NCBI GenBank assembly: GCA_028820635.1
Contig: JAPPIG010000084.1
Span: forward strand, 124,001-188,000
DNA: 64,000 bases
Origin: Candidatus Poribacteria bacterium
GTDB taxonomy: Bacteria; Poribacteria; WGA-4E; WGA-3G
Reading direction: 5' to 3'
The notes beneath the pieces are model-generated. The model saw nothing but the letters and a program-made list of their open reading frames with translations, did not search any database and was not told the origin of the DNA. Shown here in pieces: positions 28,901 to 38,200 of this stretch (position 1 is the stretch's first letter; every line of letters starts with the position of its first letter). Made by a program: the position numbers and the translations under genes.

Positions 28901-29233
28901 TTCAAGTTGATGAAATTAGGAAAACTCATCGGCAAACGGACATGGGGCGGTGTCATCGGTATCTCTAAACACCAAAGTTTTGTAGATGGCGGTTCAACAA
29001 CGCAACCTGAGTACTCTTTCTGGTTTGTTGATGTGGGCTGGAGCGTTGAAAACTACGGCACTGACCCAGACATTGAAGTAGATTATCGTCCACAGGATTA
29101 TATGGCAGAAGGGGATCCACAACTTGATAAAGCAATCGAAATTCTCCTTCAAGAGATGGAAGAGAATCCACCTGAACTCCCCGATTTCGGTGAGCGTCCG
29201 CGCCTCACACTGCCAACCTTACCGAAAGCGTAA
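25955..29233 (+). CDS. Tricorn protease homologue (S41 family)
   Basis: 1092 aa with the tricorn plan: N-terminal beta-propellers with repeated SPDG/RLT motifs (QLSPDGERLAFAG, WSPDGKWIAYSF), a lysine/glutamate-rich linker near 515-555, then a PDZ-like region and an S41 protease domain. Catalytic residues by alignment: H751 (GTSHAYEYGG) and S974 (ESAGSDGD), with a likely acid in the final PDIEVDY block. Tricorn cuts peptides released by the proteasome into short pieces in archaea. Having it 9 kb from a complete proteasome operon is suggestive. No signal peptide is seen. GGAGG precedes the ATG. Confidence 0.93.
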   Translation: MSGYYRFPTISNETIVFVCEDDLWTVPIGGGVARRLTSNLGATGSPQLSPDGERLAFAGREEGPSEVYVMPALGGEAKRLTYQGSNASIVGWDAEGENILYSSGAGTVFDPWIWSISPHGGEPQRLPYGPANHIAFGENGGIILGRLTREPARWKRYRGGTAGQLWIDIDGDGQFQPLAPVDSNFTTPMWIGDRIYFISDHEGVGNIYSCQTSGEDIQRHTHQETYYCRSAQTDGTHIVYHAGADLWIYNIKEDTNHQVDVEFRSPRIQRQRKFVNASQYLQDYALSADGRSITLTSRGKLFTMANWDGAVLQQGNRNGTRYRMPLWLNDGKRVVTLSDAGGEEVLEIHTCDGSEEVRCLDELDIGHVRQLAVCPQGDNLKDQLLIVNHRFELLHIELETPELRVLDKSLYNRIQGASWSPDGKWIAYSFPATETTSSIKLCNVETGEMSYITQPEFSDFAPAWDPDGKYLYFLSNREFDPVGDALQFELSFPIATRPLLVTLQKDLPNPFIPATPSPEEDKDKEKKENGDEDSEEKPGEKDGESKEKKEKIKPINIELDGIQERVVAFPYSHGRYGQIAGVEGKAIFTSFPVQHATNAPGEEDSSAKGKLHAYDFKEQKKEVLVPDIDSFQLSRDYKNLLYRTGNRLRVIKAGKKAEDDQKGKNRGGTNRHSGWIDVNRAKPSVIPSAEWKQMYREAWRLQRDYFWTEDMSDVDWETVYHRYLPQLDRIATRAEFSDLMWEMQGELGTSHAYEYGGDYRSSPNYGQGFLGADFVYDAENSGYRITHIVRGDTWNERRDSPLNAPGINVQEGDILLSIGGQQLSQNVSPGELLVNLGRQQVQTTFKNASDGEKRVVTIKVLSSEGELRYREWVVQNRKYVHEKTDGKVGYVHILDMGRRGYSEFHRGFLTEVSYPGLLIDVRYNGGGNVSQLILEKLSRKRIGYALPRWGTPNSYPTASVLGPMIAVTNESAGSDGDIFSHCFKLMKLGKLIGKRTWGGVIGISKHQSFVDGGSTTQPEYSFWFVDVGWSVENYGTDPDIEVDYRPQDYMAEGDPQLDKAIEILLQEMEENPPELPDFGERPRLTLPTLPKA

Positions 29234-29257
29234 TCAAAGTGTAGTATGCTGCATATT

Positions 29258-29280
29258 AGGCGCGCTTTGTAAGCGCGCCT
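29258..29280 (+). terminator. Hairpin terminator after tricorn
   Basis: AGGCGCGCT-TTGTA-AGCGCGCCT followed by TTTTCT; perfect 9-bp arms, 24 bases after the stop. Confidence 0.75.
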
Positions 29281-29412
29281 TTTCTGTTCAATGCTACACG
29301 CGTATTCGGAGTTGATTTGGAAGGTATTATGTGGTAAAATGTTTCACATATTAATCATCTCACTAATCCAGTAAACGAAAAAACTTTCATGATTCCCTAC
29401 AAATGAGGAACG

Positions 29413-29697
29413 ATGAGTATGGCAAAAACACAGGTTGAAGTCCAATTCACACTTCCTATTGATGAAACACTGCTGCACCATAAAATTGACGCAGAGTACA
29501 AGGCGAAAGAGGCTTTTGTACTGGAACTCCTTCGGCAAGTTGACATCAGTGCGGGGAAGGCTGCAAAACTTCTTAACATTTCACGATGGGATCTTTCAGA
29601 GTTAATGTCTGCTGCTGGAATTTCACCTTTTGCTGAACAGAATGCAGAAGAATTAGCAACTGAAGTTGAAAGTGCTTTAAAAGTTCTGAATAAATAA
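29413..29697 (+). CDS. UPF0175-family small protein
   Basis: 94 aa matching the UPF0175 pattern: KEAFVLELLRQVDISAGKAAKLLNISRWDLSELMSAAGISPF, a helix-turn-helix-like module thought to act as an antitoxin or regulator. No typical toxin (PIN or similar) lies beside it; instead an acetate-kinase homologue starts 18 bases downstream, so cotranscription is likely. GAGG precedes the ATG by a short gap. A DNA-binding or antitoxin role is family knowledge, not shown here. Confidence 0.75.
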   Translation: MSMAKTQVEVQFTLPIDETLLHHKIDAEYKAKEAFVLELLRQVDISAGKAAKLLNISRWDLSELMSAAGISPFAEQNAEELATEVESALKVLNK

Positions 29698-29715
29698 GAA
29701 AGACAAAAAACCACC

Positions 29716-30912
29716 ATGCGCATACTCTGTGCGAACGTAGGAAGCACCTCGTTCAAATACCAAATCATTGATATGGAAACAACCACTTCCCTCGTCAAGG
29801 GAGGTGTAGAACGTATCAGCAATTCGCCATCTGCATTTACACACGCTGTACCGGGCAAACCGTCCCGCGAAGGCGAAATTGATGCACCATCACACATTGA
29901 TGCGATTGCCCATGCTATGCAACTCATTACCGACCCTGAAGTCGGTTGTCTTACAGGCCTGAACCAATTGGACGGTGTTGGATTCAAAACTATTCTTGCC
30001 AAAGGGTACTGGCGTTCAGCACGGATTACAGAAGAAGTCATTGAAGCACTGGAGGTATCTACACCGCTTGCTCCGATGCATAATCCTGCCTATATCGCCT
30101 CTATTCGTGCCTTTCAGGAACTCCTTCCGAACACGCCGCTTGTTGCTGTCTTTGAGACATGGTTTCACCAAACTATACCGGATTACGCCTACGAATTCGG
30201 CGTGCCACGTTTCTGGGTAGAAAAACACGGTATTCGCAAATACGGATTCCATGGTGCATCGCACCGCTACATTTCCGAACGCGTGCCGCAGATGCTTGGA
30301 CGCGAAAGCGGAGAAGGACTCCGGATTATCTCCTGCCACCTCGGCGGAAGTTCCTCCATCTGTGCCATCAAAGACGGAAAATCTATTGATACGTCAATGG
30401 GCGCGTCAACACAATACGGCATGATACAATCCACGCGCTGCGGAGACTTAGACGCTTTCGCTGTCTTGTATCTGATGGACAAAGAGGGTTTTTCTACCGA
30501 TGAAATTCGTCGTCAGTTGATTGAGGAGTCGGGAGTAAAAGGTATCTCTGGTACCAGTGGTGATATGCGCGATGTAGAAGCGGCGATAAATGCTGGTAAT
30601 GACAACGCTCGTTTAGCCTTAGAGACTTATGTTTACGGTGTGAAAAAATATATCGGTGCGTATATTGCAGCGCTTGGTGGGGTTGACGTCATCGCTTTTG
30701 CTGGTGGTATCGGGGAAAAGAGTGCCACGACACGCTCTCAAGTCTGCAAGGGACTTGAATGGTGCGGTATCCATTTAGACGCTGAAAAAAATCAGAAATC
30801 AACTGGAGAAAACGACTTATCGGCAGATAACAGCCGCACTAAAATCCTCGTTGTTTCTACGAATGAGGAACTTATTGTATCACGTGAAACTGCACGGGTA
30901 CTTTCTGCTTAA
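29716..30912 (+). CDS. Divergent acetate/propionate kinase-family protein
   Basis: 398 aa with the ASKHA-kinase blocks of acetate kinase: NVGSTSFK (signature 1), HNPAYIASIRAF, YGFHGASHRYISER, TSMG, TRCG, GGIGEKSA and TNEELIVSRET. Three active-site positions differ by my alignment with the Methanosarcina enzyme: Arg91 is Lys91 (VGFKTIL in place of GHRVVHGG), Asp148 is Glu147 (VFETWFHQ), and Asn211 is Gly (HLGGSSS). The pocket proline also falls in a changed stretch (GASTQYG in place of GFTPLEG). His180, Arg241 and Glu384 equivalents are kept. It may phosphorylate a different acid. It is not called ackA. Paired with the UPF0175 gene upstream. Confidence 0.8.
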   Translation: MRILCANVGSTSFKYQIIDMETTTSLVKGGVERISNSPSAFTHAVPGKPSREGEIDAPSHIDAIAHAMQLITDPEVGCLTGLNQLDGVGFKTILAKGYWRSARITEEVIEALEVSTPLAPMHNPAYIASIRAFQELLPNTPLVAVFETWFHQTIPDYAYEFGVPRFWVEKHGIRKYGFHGASHRYISERVPQMLGRESGEGLRIISCHLGGSSSICAIKDGKSIDTSMGASTQYGMIQSTRCGDLDAFAVLYLMDKEGFSTDEIRRQLIEESGVKGISGTSGDMRDVEAAINAGNDNARLALETYVYGVKKYIGAYIAALGGVDVIAFAGGIGEKSATTRSQVCKGLEWCGIHLDAEKNQKSTGENDLSADNSRTKILVVSTNEELIVSRETARVLSA

Positions 30913-30946
30913 ATCTTTAAGGTTTTACCCATTTCGGTGCGGAGTT

Positions 30947-31738
30947 CTACATCAAATATTCTCGCTCGCGAAAAATCCGAATAGCAAGCCACATTGCTCC
31001 TACCGTTAGCAAGCAGATTACTAACGCTGCCACCCATACTGTCGGAGGTGTATTTCCTAACAAATCATCAAGCATATCACGCCGCAATTTAAAATCCGGA
31101 AATATCGTCATAAGGTAATGTGTTACTGAAATTCGCTTGATACCCATCGGCATCAGTGGAATTATCGTAATTCGTTCCCAACCGAACACGAAAAGCAATC
31201 CCCACAGCACCGGATGCTTATATCGAGCAGATAAAAGCACAGCGAAAGCACCGTAGGCTAAAAATCCCAATGCCATTGAGCCAGTATAACGAAAACTCAT
31301 TCCTAACACCAAAAAACGATCTCTTAGTTTCGGATGCGTCTCCATAATTCCCGTTAGAAGCAGATGGGATATACTGATGAGTACAACGGTTCCTATCATA
31401 TAGGCTGCGAATTTGCTGAGCAGAATCAACGATTTACGGAGCGGACGCATCTGGAGATATGTTAAACCTTTGCCATCAATTTCATCCGAGACAATTGCTG
31501 AACCGTAAAATATCGCACACAAATTCGTCAAAAATCCATAATAAAGAAACGTTATATTCGGGATAAAACCGTTCACCAAACCCGATCTTCGCGCATAAAA
31601 CCGAACCACAAGCGCGATAACAAGCGGTAATAGACCGCCAATTAGAATCAGAAGTCCTCGCCGACTCCAAAATAGTTGGCGAAATGTAAGTTTAAATAAC
31701 GCGAAATAGGCAGGAAATGAATTGAGGTTGGAAGCCAT
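30947..31738 (-). CDS. ABC-2-type permease protein
   Basis: 263 aa, mostly hydrophobic, with about six membrane segments (LLILIGGLLPLVIALVV, FLYYGFLTNLCAIFYGSAIV, FAAYMIGTVVLISISHLLLTG, MALGFLAYGAFAVLL, VWVAALVICLLTVGAMWLAI). The IVSDEIDGKGLTYLQMRPLRKSLILLSKF coupling-helix region is typical of ABC-2 permeases. No ATPase gene is in the window beside it, so the substrate is unknown. It converges with the kinase gene, with 34 bases between stops. Confidence 0.82.
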   Translation of the reverse strand: MASNLNSFPAYFALFKLTFRQLFWSRRGLLILIGGLLPLVIALVVRFYARRSGLVNGFIPNITFLYYGFLTNLCAIFYGSAIVSDEIDGKGLTYLQMRPLRKSLILLSKFAAYMIGTVVLISISHLLLTGIMETHPKLRDRFLVLGMSFRYTGSMALGFLAYGAFAVLLSARYKHPVLWGLLFVFGWERITIIPLMPMGIKRISVTHYLMTIFPDFKLRRDMLDDLLGNTPPTVWVAALVICLLTVGAMWLAIRIFREREYLM

Positions 31739-31843
31739 TTATAGCCTTTCAAGAATTGATTTTTTCTACATATCATAGTAACATAAAAACGCTGATTTTA
31801 CAATCCTTTGTTTAGGAAATTGGAGTTTTGTCACAGGATTTTC

Positions 31844-31871
31844 TTTAAAAATCTATTTGATATGATATAAT
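31844..31871 (+). promoter_or_regulatory. Promoter for the amidohydrolase gene
   Basis: TTTAAA, 16 bases ending TGA, then TATAAT (31866-31871), about 42 bases before the start codon. Confidence 0.5.
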
Positions 31872-31913
31872 ACCTATAGATAATAAGCATTACTGGAACT
31901 TGAAAGGATATAT

Positions 31914-32753
31914 ATGCTTAAAATAATTGATACCCACCAACATCTTTGGGATACATCTAATTTGGAATATCCTTGGTTAGAGGGATTTGACTTACTCAAG
32001 CAGCAATATACACCGCAAGATTATCGCGACGCTATTGGCGATATAAACGTTGTGAAATCGGTTCACGTGGAAGGCGACCCTGCAGAAACGCACGTTGTTC
32101 AAGAAGTGGAATGGCTAACGCACATCGCAGAAACAGATGGAATGATAGAGGCAATTGCGGCTGCTGCACCACTGGAAAAGCCAAATGTTGAGGCTATTCT
32201 TGAACAACTCGCGGCGTCCGATCTTGTCGTCGGTATTCGTCGGATGGCATGGCACCACCCAGACAACCAATTCTACGCCGCTCCCGAACTAATTAAAGGC
32301 GTAAGATTATTAGAAAAATATAATCTCTCTTTTGAACTCTGTGCTAAACACGATCAACTTCCTGCCGCCATCGAATTGGTTAAAGCCACACCAGACATCA
32401 CACATGCTGTCAACCACTGTGGCGGTCCAAATATAAAAGACGGTGAATTCGAACCGTGGGCAACCCACATGCGCGAACTCGCCGCCTTTGACAATGTTTA
32501 CTGCAAAGTATCAGGTATTGTAACAACCGCCAGCGAAGACTGGACACCAGAGGAACTAAAACCTTACATCCGACATCTCATAGAAGTTTTTGGTTATGAC
32601 CGCCTCATGTTTGGTAGCGACTGGCCCGTCTGCACCTTAGCTGCCCAATATCATCAATGGTTAGAAGCACTACTCTTCGCTATTGAAGACGCATCTGATG
32701 CAGAGAAAAACCGCTTTTTTTACCAGAACGCTTTAGAATTCTACAAAATGTGA
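31914..32753 (+). CDS. Amidohydrolase, lactonase type (COG3618-like)
   Basis: 279 aa TIM-barrel hydrolase like L-fuconolactonase and 4-sulfomuconolactonase. Metal-site motifs: IIDTHQHLWDT (HxH) near residue 8, GIRRMAWHHPDNQ, VNHCGGPNIKDG, and the catalytic FGSDWPVCTLAA near 230. The substrate is probably a lactone of a sugar or aromatic acid. It stands alone; both neighbours point the other way or lie after a repeat. AAAGGA lies 8 bases before the ATG. Confidence 0.88.
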   Translation: MLKIIDTHQHLWDTSNLEYPWLEGFDLLKQQYTPQDYRDAIGDINVVKSVHVEGDPAETHVVQEVEWLTHIAETDGMIEAIAAAAPLEKPNVEAILEQLAASDLVVGIRRMAWHHPDNQFYAAPELIKGVRLLEKYNLSFELCAKHDQLPAAIELVKATPDITHAVNHCGGPNIKDGEFEPWATHMRELAAFDNVYCKVSGIVTTASEDWTPEELKPYIRHLIEVFGYDRLMFGSDWPVCTLAAQYHQWLEALLFAIEDASDAEKNRFFYQNALEFYKM

Positions 32754-32830
32754 TATGTGTTTAGTAAACCTTGAAATGAGACAGAACCATTCAATTCTTC
32801 AATAGGTTCTACCTTTTACTAAAGTCTCTT

Positions 32831-32861
32831 CCTGTAGGAGCGACCTCCTGGTCGCGATCCT
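32831..32861. repeat. GTAGGAGCGACCTCCTGGTCGCGAT dispersed palindrome
   Basis: CTGTAGGAGCGACCTCCTGGTCGCGATCCTA between convergent genes. GCGACC/GGTCGC form a hairpin. Related to the CTCCGAATCGCGA family at 34993, 59742 and 59821. Confidence 0.55.
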
Positions 32862-32902
32862 ATTTAATTTGAGAAAACGGAATGGCTCTGGGAATGAAAA
32901 GC

Positions 32903-34837
32903 CTACTGAGGCGTAATCAGAATAGGTTCTACGCCTTGCGACTCTTGAATTTGTTGCTTGAGTTCTGATGCATCTGATCGCACAGCAAATTCTCCAATGG
33001 TCACCCGATTCAATGTCTTTCCATTAACTGTCGCAGTGTATATCTTTACCTTCTCATTCGGGTATAAACGTTGTAGATTCTCAGCCAACATATCTGCATA
33101 GCGCCGCTCAGCAAAAGAGCCAACCATCAGGGTTAACTTAGGTTTCTCATTTACCGCCTGAGTTTCGATATCAGTAGTTCCACTACCGAATTGCAACTGT
33201 GCTTGATGCACACTCTTATTCCCGGCTATGTCTTGAACACTCAAGGCAAACTTATAAGTTGTTGATGCCAACTGTGGCACTTTAGTTAGAACTACCGTCT
33301 CTGGCGGCGAACCGTTTCCTTCGTTCTTTTCAACCAGTTTGTTATTCGCATCATAAATTTCAAGCTTCCAATTTGCAATAGAGTTGATGTCCCATGTTTT
33401 GACACCAACGCTTGTGGGTGTCTTCTTAGAAATCTCTAACGTTGCCGGAATCAGATCAACCGTAACTTTTTTGCTGTTTCTGAGATGAGGTGAGCCTTTC
33501 GCGTCTATAATGTATAGTTGTGCCACGTAATCCCCATCAGGCACCAGTTTGTCACTACTTCCCATTCCGTCCCAGATAACTCCATCTGTGGGAGAACTTG
33601 TTCCAGATTTTTCCCAAACCTGTTCTGTATACGCATCACGGAGTGTCAATTTCCATTTGTCATTTGCTCGAACCTTAAAACGGAATGTAGTGGTATCCGC
33701 AATGCCATCACTGTTCGGTGAAATTGCGGATTCGGAGAGTTGCAATTCTCCTATTGATGTCTCAGTTCCTACATCGGGATCGAGTGTTTTCGGCATCAGA
33801 ATTGGCGATGATACATCCGTTTCAGAAACATCTTTAGGCTTTGCCTTCGTGACAGGAGTAGGAACCTCCGCAATAAGAGTGGAACTTTTCTCTTTTCCAC
33901 CCCACCGTAATGTTGCAGAAATCCAATGTAGACTTTGACCCAACTCACCACCTCTAACGTGAGCGTAGTCCAACTGTCCTGTTGAGTTCCGAAAACTGAT
34001 ACCTTGAGTCCATTCACCTGCACTAAATTTATCGGATGCAGTTAGAGTTGTATAGCCTATACGCACCCCAAAATGGTTATTGAACAACCAACGTTCAGCA
34101 CCGAAATGTAATCGGAGTCGTTCGCCCCAACTCACATCATTCTGTCCACGGATAGCAATGTCTGCAGATAACAAAGTTGCTCTGTCGTGGCGATATGTCG
34201 TCCCGAAACGTGCAGCCAACGGCAAACTTTCGATAAGCGCTCCATTTTCCCTGATTCCATTGCTCAATTCCGACAAGTTCATACCTACCGTGACCGAATC
34301 ACCAAACTTTTCCAACGGATAGGTAAACTGTGTCCCGATATCCACGCTCCAAAGATAATTCGTCCTGATTGATGTGCTGTTTTGATAATAGCGTAAATTT
34401 GCTCCAGCGGATGCCCGTTCACTTAATGCTAAACCGTATCCTAAAAGCACTATTTGGGTAGACTCACTGTTAGCATTGTTCCATCCATTGAACCAAGACG
34501 CTACAGATAGACTTCCCACATTTTTTTCGGTTAAACCCAATGTATTAGGACTTGCCGCAAACGAAAACGCCTGATCTGGACCTGACGGTTCACCTGAAAA
34601 CGGAATCCCGCCCATATTCACTTCTAATCCGTTCATAAACCCAAGTGAAGACGGATTCCATAAAAAACCATTATTTGCTGAAGGACCAGCGGTAAAGGCG
34701 CTTCCCATACCAACCGCTCGCGCACTTGCTCCTACGAAGATATCGCGATGGTCTATTCCAGAAGATCCCTCTGTAACCATGACATTTCCTAACACAATCA
34801 CTATAAAACTGATAAGACCGATAGTTTTCAATTTCAT
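32903..34837 (-). CDS. PorV/UPF0164-like outer-membrane protein with FlgD-like and SPOR domains
   Basis: 644 aa from the Met of MKLKTIGLIS, which has GGAG 9 bases upstream; the ORF start is five residues longer. A signal peptide is followed by the PorV-like barrel (GASARAVGMGSAFTAGPSANNGFLWNPSSL; residues ~30-320), a Thr/Pro linker, two FlgD-type Ig domains (LTLRDAYTEQVWEKSG, ISPNSDG), and a C-terminal SPOR domain (LTLMVGSFAERRYADMLAENLQRLYP). PorV proteins are outer-membrane parts of type IX secretion in Bacteroidetes; SPOR binds glycan strands. The combination suggests a protein linking outer membrane and wall. Its role in secretion is inferred. Confidence 0.8.
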   Translation of the reverse strand: MKLKTIGLISFIVIVLGNVMVTEGSSGIDHRDIFVGASARAVGMGSAFTAGPSANNGFLWNPSSLGFMNGLEVNMGGIPFSGEPSGPDQAFSFAASPNTLGLTEKNVGSLSVASWFNGWNNANSESTQIVLLGYGLALSERASAGANLRYYQNSTSIRTNYLWSVDIGTQFTYPLEKFGDSVTVGMNLSELSNGIRENGALIESLPLAARFGTTYRHDRATLLSADIAIRGQNDVSWGERLRLHFGAERWLFNNHFGVRIGYTTLTASDKFSAGEWTQGISFRNSTGQLDYAHVRGGELGQSLHWISATLRWGGKEKSSTLIAEVPTPVTKAKPKDVSETDVSSPILMPKTLDPDVGTETSIGELQLSESAISPNSDGIADTTTFRFKVRANDKWKLTLRDAYTEQVWEKSGTSSPTDGVIWDGMGSSDKLVPDGDYVAQLYIIDAKGSPHLRNSKKVTVDLIPATLEISKKTPTSVGVKTWDINSIANWKLEIYDANNKLVEKNEGNGSPPETVVLTKVPQLASTTYKFALSVQDIAGNKSVHQAQLQFGSGTTDIETQAVNEKPKLTLMVGSFAERRYADMLAENLQRLYPNEKVKIYTATVNGKTLNRVTIGEFAVRSDASELKQQIQESQGVEPILITPQ

Positions 34838-35257
34838 TTTTATGAACTCCATCTATTTTTCTTATGCCAAATTTTAAAGGTAAATTCCATCTGTAATTTT
34901 AACGTCTAAACTATAAACTTGGGTACAATCTGAAAAGAGGCTCGGATTTTTACAAACTATAGTAAACTTTGAAATTAAAGAGACGCGTTTTCTGTAGGAG
35001 CGATCTCCGAATCGCGACGATACCTTGATAGTCGGGAATCGGAGTTCCCTCCCGCTGAATGCCAAAAGCGCATTCAGCGTTGATTCACAACTCAAATGTC
35101 CTGTTAATTCTAAAGGTTACTATATTTCACAATTACATGTTATTCTATAATGGTTGAATTTTTACAGTTTCTATAAAATCCATAAAATAATGCAACCTTC
35201 TTCAATTTAAAACTCGTCACTTAAATTAAGTAGTGGTACCACTCCGGAGTATTTTTT
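34838..35257. other. 420-base divergent spacer with palindromic repeats
   Basis: Upstream region shared by the PorV-like gene (minus) and the sigma/propeller gene (plus). It holds the repeat at 34993-35055, a hairpin CGCTGAATGC-CAAAAGC-GCATTCAGCG (35053-35079), and a TATAAT at 35146 without a good -35. No gene seen. Confidence 0.5.
34993..35055. repeat. GTAGGAGCGATCTCCGAATCGCGAC repeat, two-part copy
   Basis: TGTAGGAGCGATCTCCGAATCGCGAC, a 13-base spacer, then TCGGGAATCGGAGTTCCCTCC. The same two-part unit recurs at 59742. Confidence 0.65.
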
Positions 35258-38200
35258 ATGCAAAATAACGATTCTGAACTGATTCAGCGGACATTGGACG
35301 GTGATCAAACGGCATTTACTGCCCTCGTTGAAAAATATCAAAAGGGAATTCATGCACTTGCATGGCGAAAAATAGGCGATTTTCACATTGCTCAAGAAAT
35401 TACGCAAGATGCTTTTCTCAGAGCTTATCAAAGACTCAGAACTTTAAAAGATCACAGTTTGTTTCCGGGATGGGTATACGTAATTGCGTCTCACCTATGC
35501 ACTGAATGGCATCGAAAAAAGAAACTTCCGGTCCAATCTTTAGAAACTACCGACGTTGCGGAGATTGATCAAGTGTCACATTCACAATACATCGCAGAAA
35601 AACGAGACACTGAAACGGCTGAAGCCCGTCGCGAAGTTGTCCAAAAGTTGCTCCAAAAACTGCCAGAAAGCGAACGTACAGTCATGGCACTCCATTATCT
35701 CGGAGAAATGACATGTGAGACGATTAGCAAGATGCTTGGTGTGTCTCCAAATACAATTAAAAGCCGACTCAATCGTGCGCGCAACCGTTTAAGGAAAGAG
35801 GAAGCGATAATTAGCGAAAATCTTAGTAGTTTCCAACTTCCAACACACTTGACGCAAGACATAATGAAGGAAGTTGCACGCGTTAATCCTATTGTTCCTT
35901 CAGGTAGCAAACCTTTTGTGCCATGGATGGTTTCTGCTGCTTCTGCTATTCTAATCCTTTTATTCATAGGAATTGGAGTCCAACACCTTTTACTCTCTTT
36001 CCAACCGTACGATCTCGATTCCGAATCAGTGTTAACGGTTGAAATCGTTGATACACCTGTTAGCGTTGCTCAAAAAATAAAACCTGATTCGCGTAATCAA
36101 CTCGGAACCACTGATATTTCCAGTAAAAGTCAAGGCACTGGCGAAAAAGTGGATACATCTCAAAACGTGAACTTTACCAATGTTATTCCAACAACTGAAA
36201 CTGAGTTGCCACTCTCAACGGAACGGTGGACTCAACTTGACAGTCCTGGAGCGGTAAAAGTATCTACACTATTTGCTACAAAAATAAACGATCTATTTGC
36301 GATAACTCCAATAGGGCTTTATCGCATGACAACTGATAACCAAAGGTGGCACTTAATAAATAGTAACTTACCGGCTATGCACCCTATAATGCCCATACCC
36401 ATAACTGAACAAGGAGGCACTCTCTATATTGTGGCTGATGAGGCGGTAATCGCTTCAGAAGATAAAGGTAAGACGTGGAAACCTCTCGGCACCCGTCCGA
36501 AAGGACGGGCCATGGGCTTGATCGTGAAAGATAATGCACAAGACTCTACTGAACTTTACCTCGCCCTACTGCAAGGGGTGTTCCGTTCTGAAGATGCAGG
36601 CATCTCTTGGACACCTTTAAACAACGGTTTAGCAAGGAGAAAAATTTATGCATTAACATCTGTTGAAAACGCACTATTTGCTGGTACCAATCGGGGCCTT
36701 TTCCGCCTCAATCTGGAACCGAGTTCGAAGGAGGGGTTTGATAGATCAGATGTGTGGGAACAATTACCGGTAGCGGAATCTAAATCTATTCATGCATTCG
36801 CAGTAGCAGGACACCGCCTTTATGTTGTGGCAGGACTTCTCAAAATTTCGGCGGATATGAAGAATTTTATGGATTTTGGGACTACAGTAAAGGTTATGCT
36901 GAGTAAAAAGTCTTTATGGTCAGTTTTCCGATCAACAGATCGCGGCAATTCATGGACAGATATTACGCCGACAAACGTTATTCAAAATGAATATGTAGTA
37001 ATAATGGACAAGATTGTTGCTAAAGAAAAAACGGTCATGCTATTAATAGCACCCACGTCCAACACTGTACGTTCAACGGATGAGGGAAAAACTTGGATAA
37101 CGGCACCTTTAGTAAAACTCATAAACCCAAGTTTTGTTGCTGCCTTGAAAGTCCAAAGTAGTAATGAATCCTCTCATCAACAACAATCTACAGATGTCAA
37201 GTACCAATTTTACATAGGGGATAATTACGGAATCCGTCGGTCAACCGATGGCGGCAATTCGTGGAAGCGATTTAATACTGGATTGGGCGGCAACATACAA
37301 AATCTAACTGTCTTTAAAAATAAACTCTACGCAGTAGCAGATGAAAAACTTATTACATCAACCGACGGTGGGCAGTCATGGGAAGCAATTCCTGTGGAAT
37401 TAAGTGGTATGAATATGACTATTATGAACACAGAGGTGCCGTTGACCAAGGCAAGTATACGAGAGATGACAGAAGCAGATGATATCCTTTATGCAAAAGG
37501 ATACGCAGGATTAGAATTGATTTTTTTCTACTTAAACGAAGAAAATAGAGTGCTTCTCCCGATCCAAGGTGTTCCCACCTTGGGTGAAAGGAATCCTATA
37601 GAAGCATTTATGAAGGCAGCACAGACATCCATGGAGGATGATGTAGAAAATGCCAGTAATTTTATAAAAAATTTCCTTAGCATTGGGACAGATATCTATG
37701 GAGGATTTGCTGTCAGTGGTAACACCTTCTATGTTGAGTACAAACGGAAACTTTTAATCTGGCACTCTGAATCCCAAGTGAACAACGATGCAAGTTGGTA
37801 CGATACCAAGATCGCAGATACTCGCGACATGGCAGATATTACTTCTCTTAATAGTTTTAATAGTTTTAATAGTTTTAAGTTTGGCGTTTCTGGTGACACT
37901 GTCTACGTCGGCAAGCCGGATGGTATTCTACTTCACTCTGTTGATAGAGGAAAGAATTGGAAAACCGTACCGCTACCAATATTTGTTAATTTTTTTAAGC
38001 AGATACTTATCACTGACGAAACTGTTTATATAGCAACTGACAAAGCAGCTTTGTCCTCAAGCGATGGCGCTAAATGGAACATCATTACCGATTTGGACGG
38101 TCAAAAGCTCATGATAGACCGTTTTGCTTTGGACGACACAACTTTATATGCTGTGAGTTCTTCAAAAAATGCGCAGGGTGGAGTTTATAGATTGACTACA

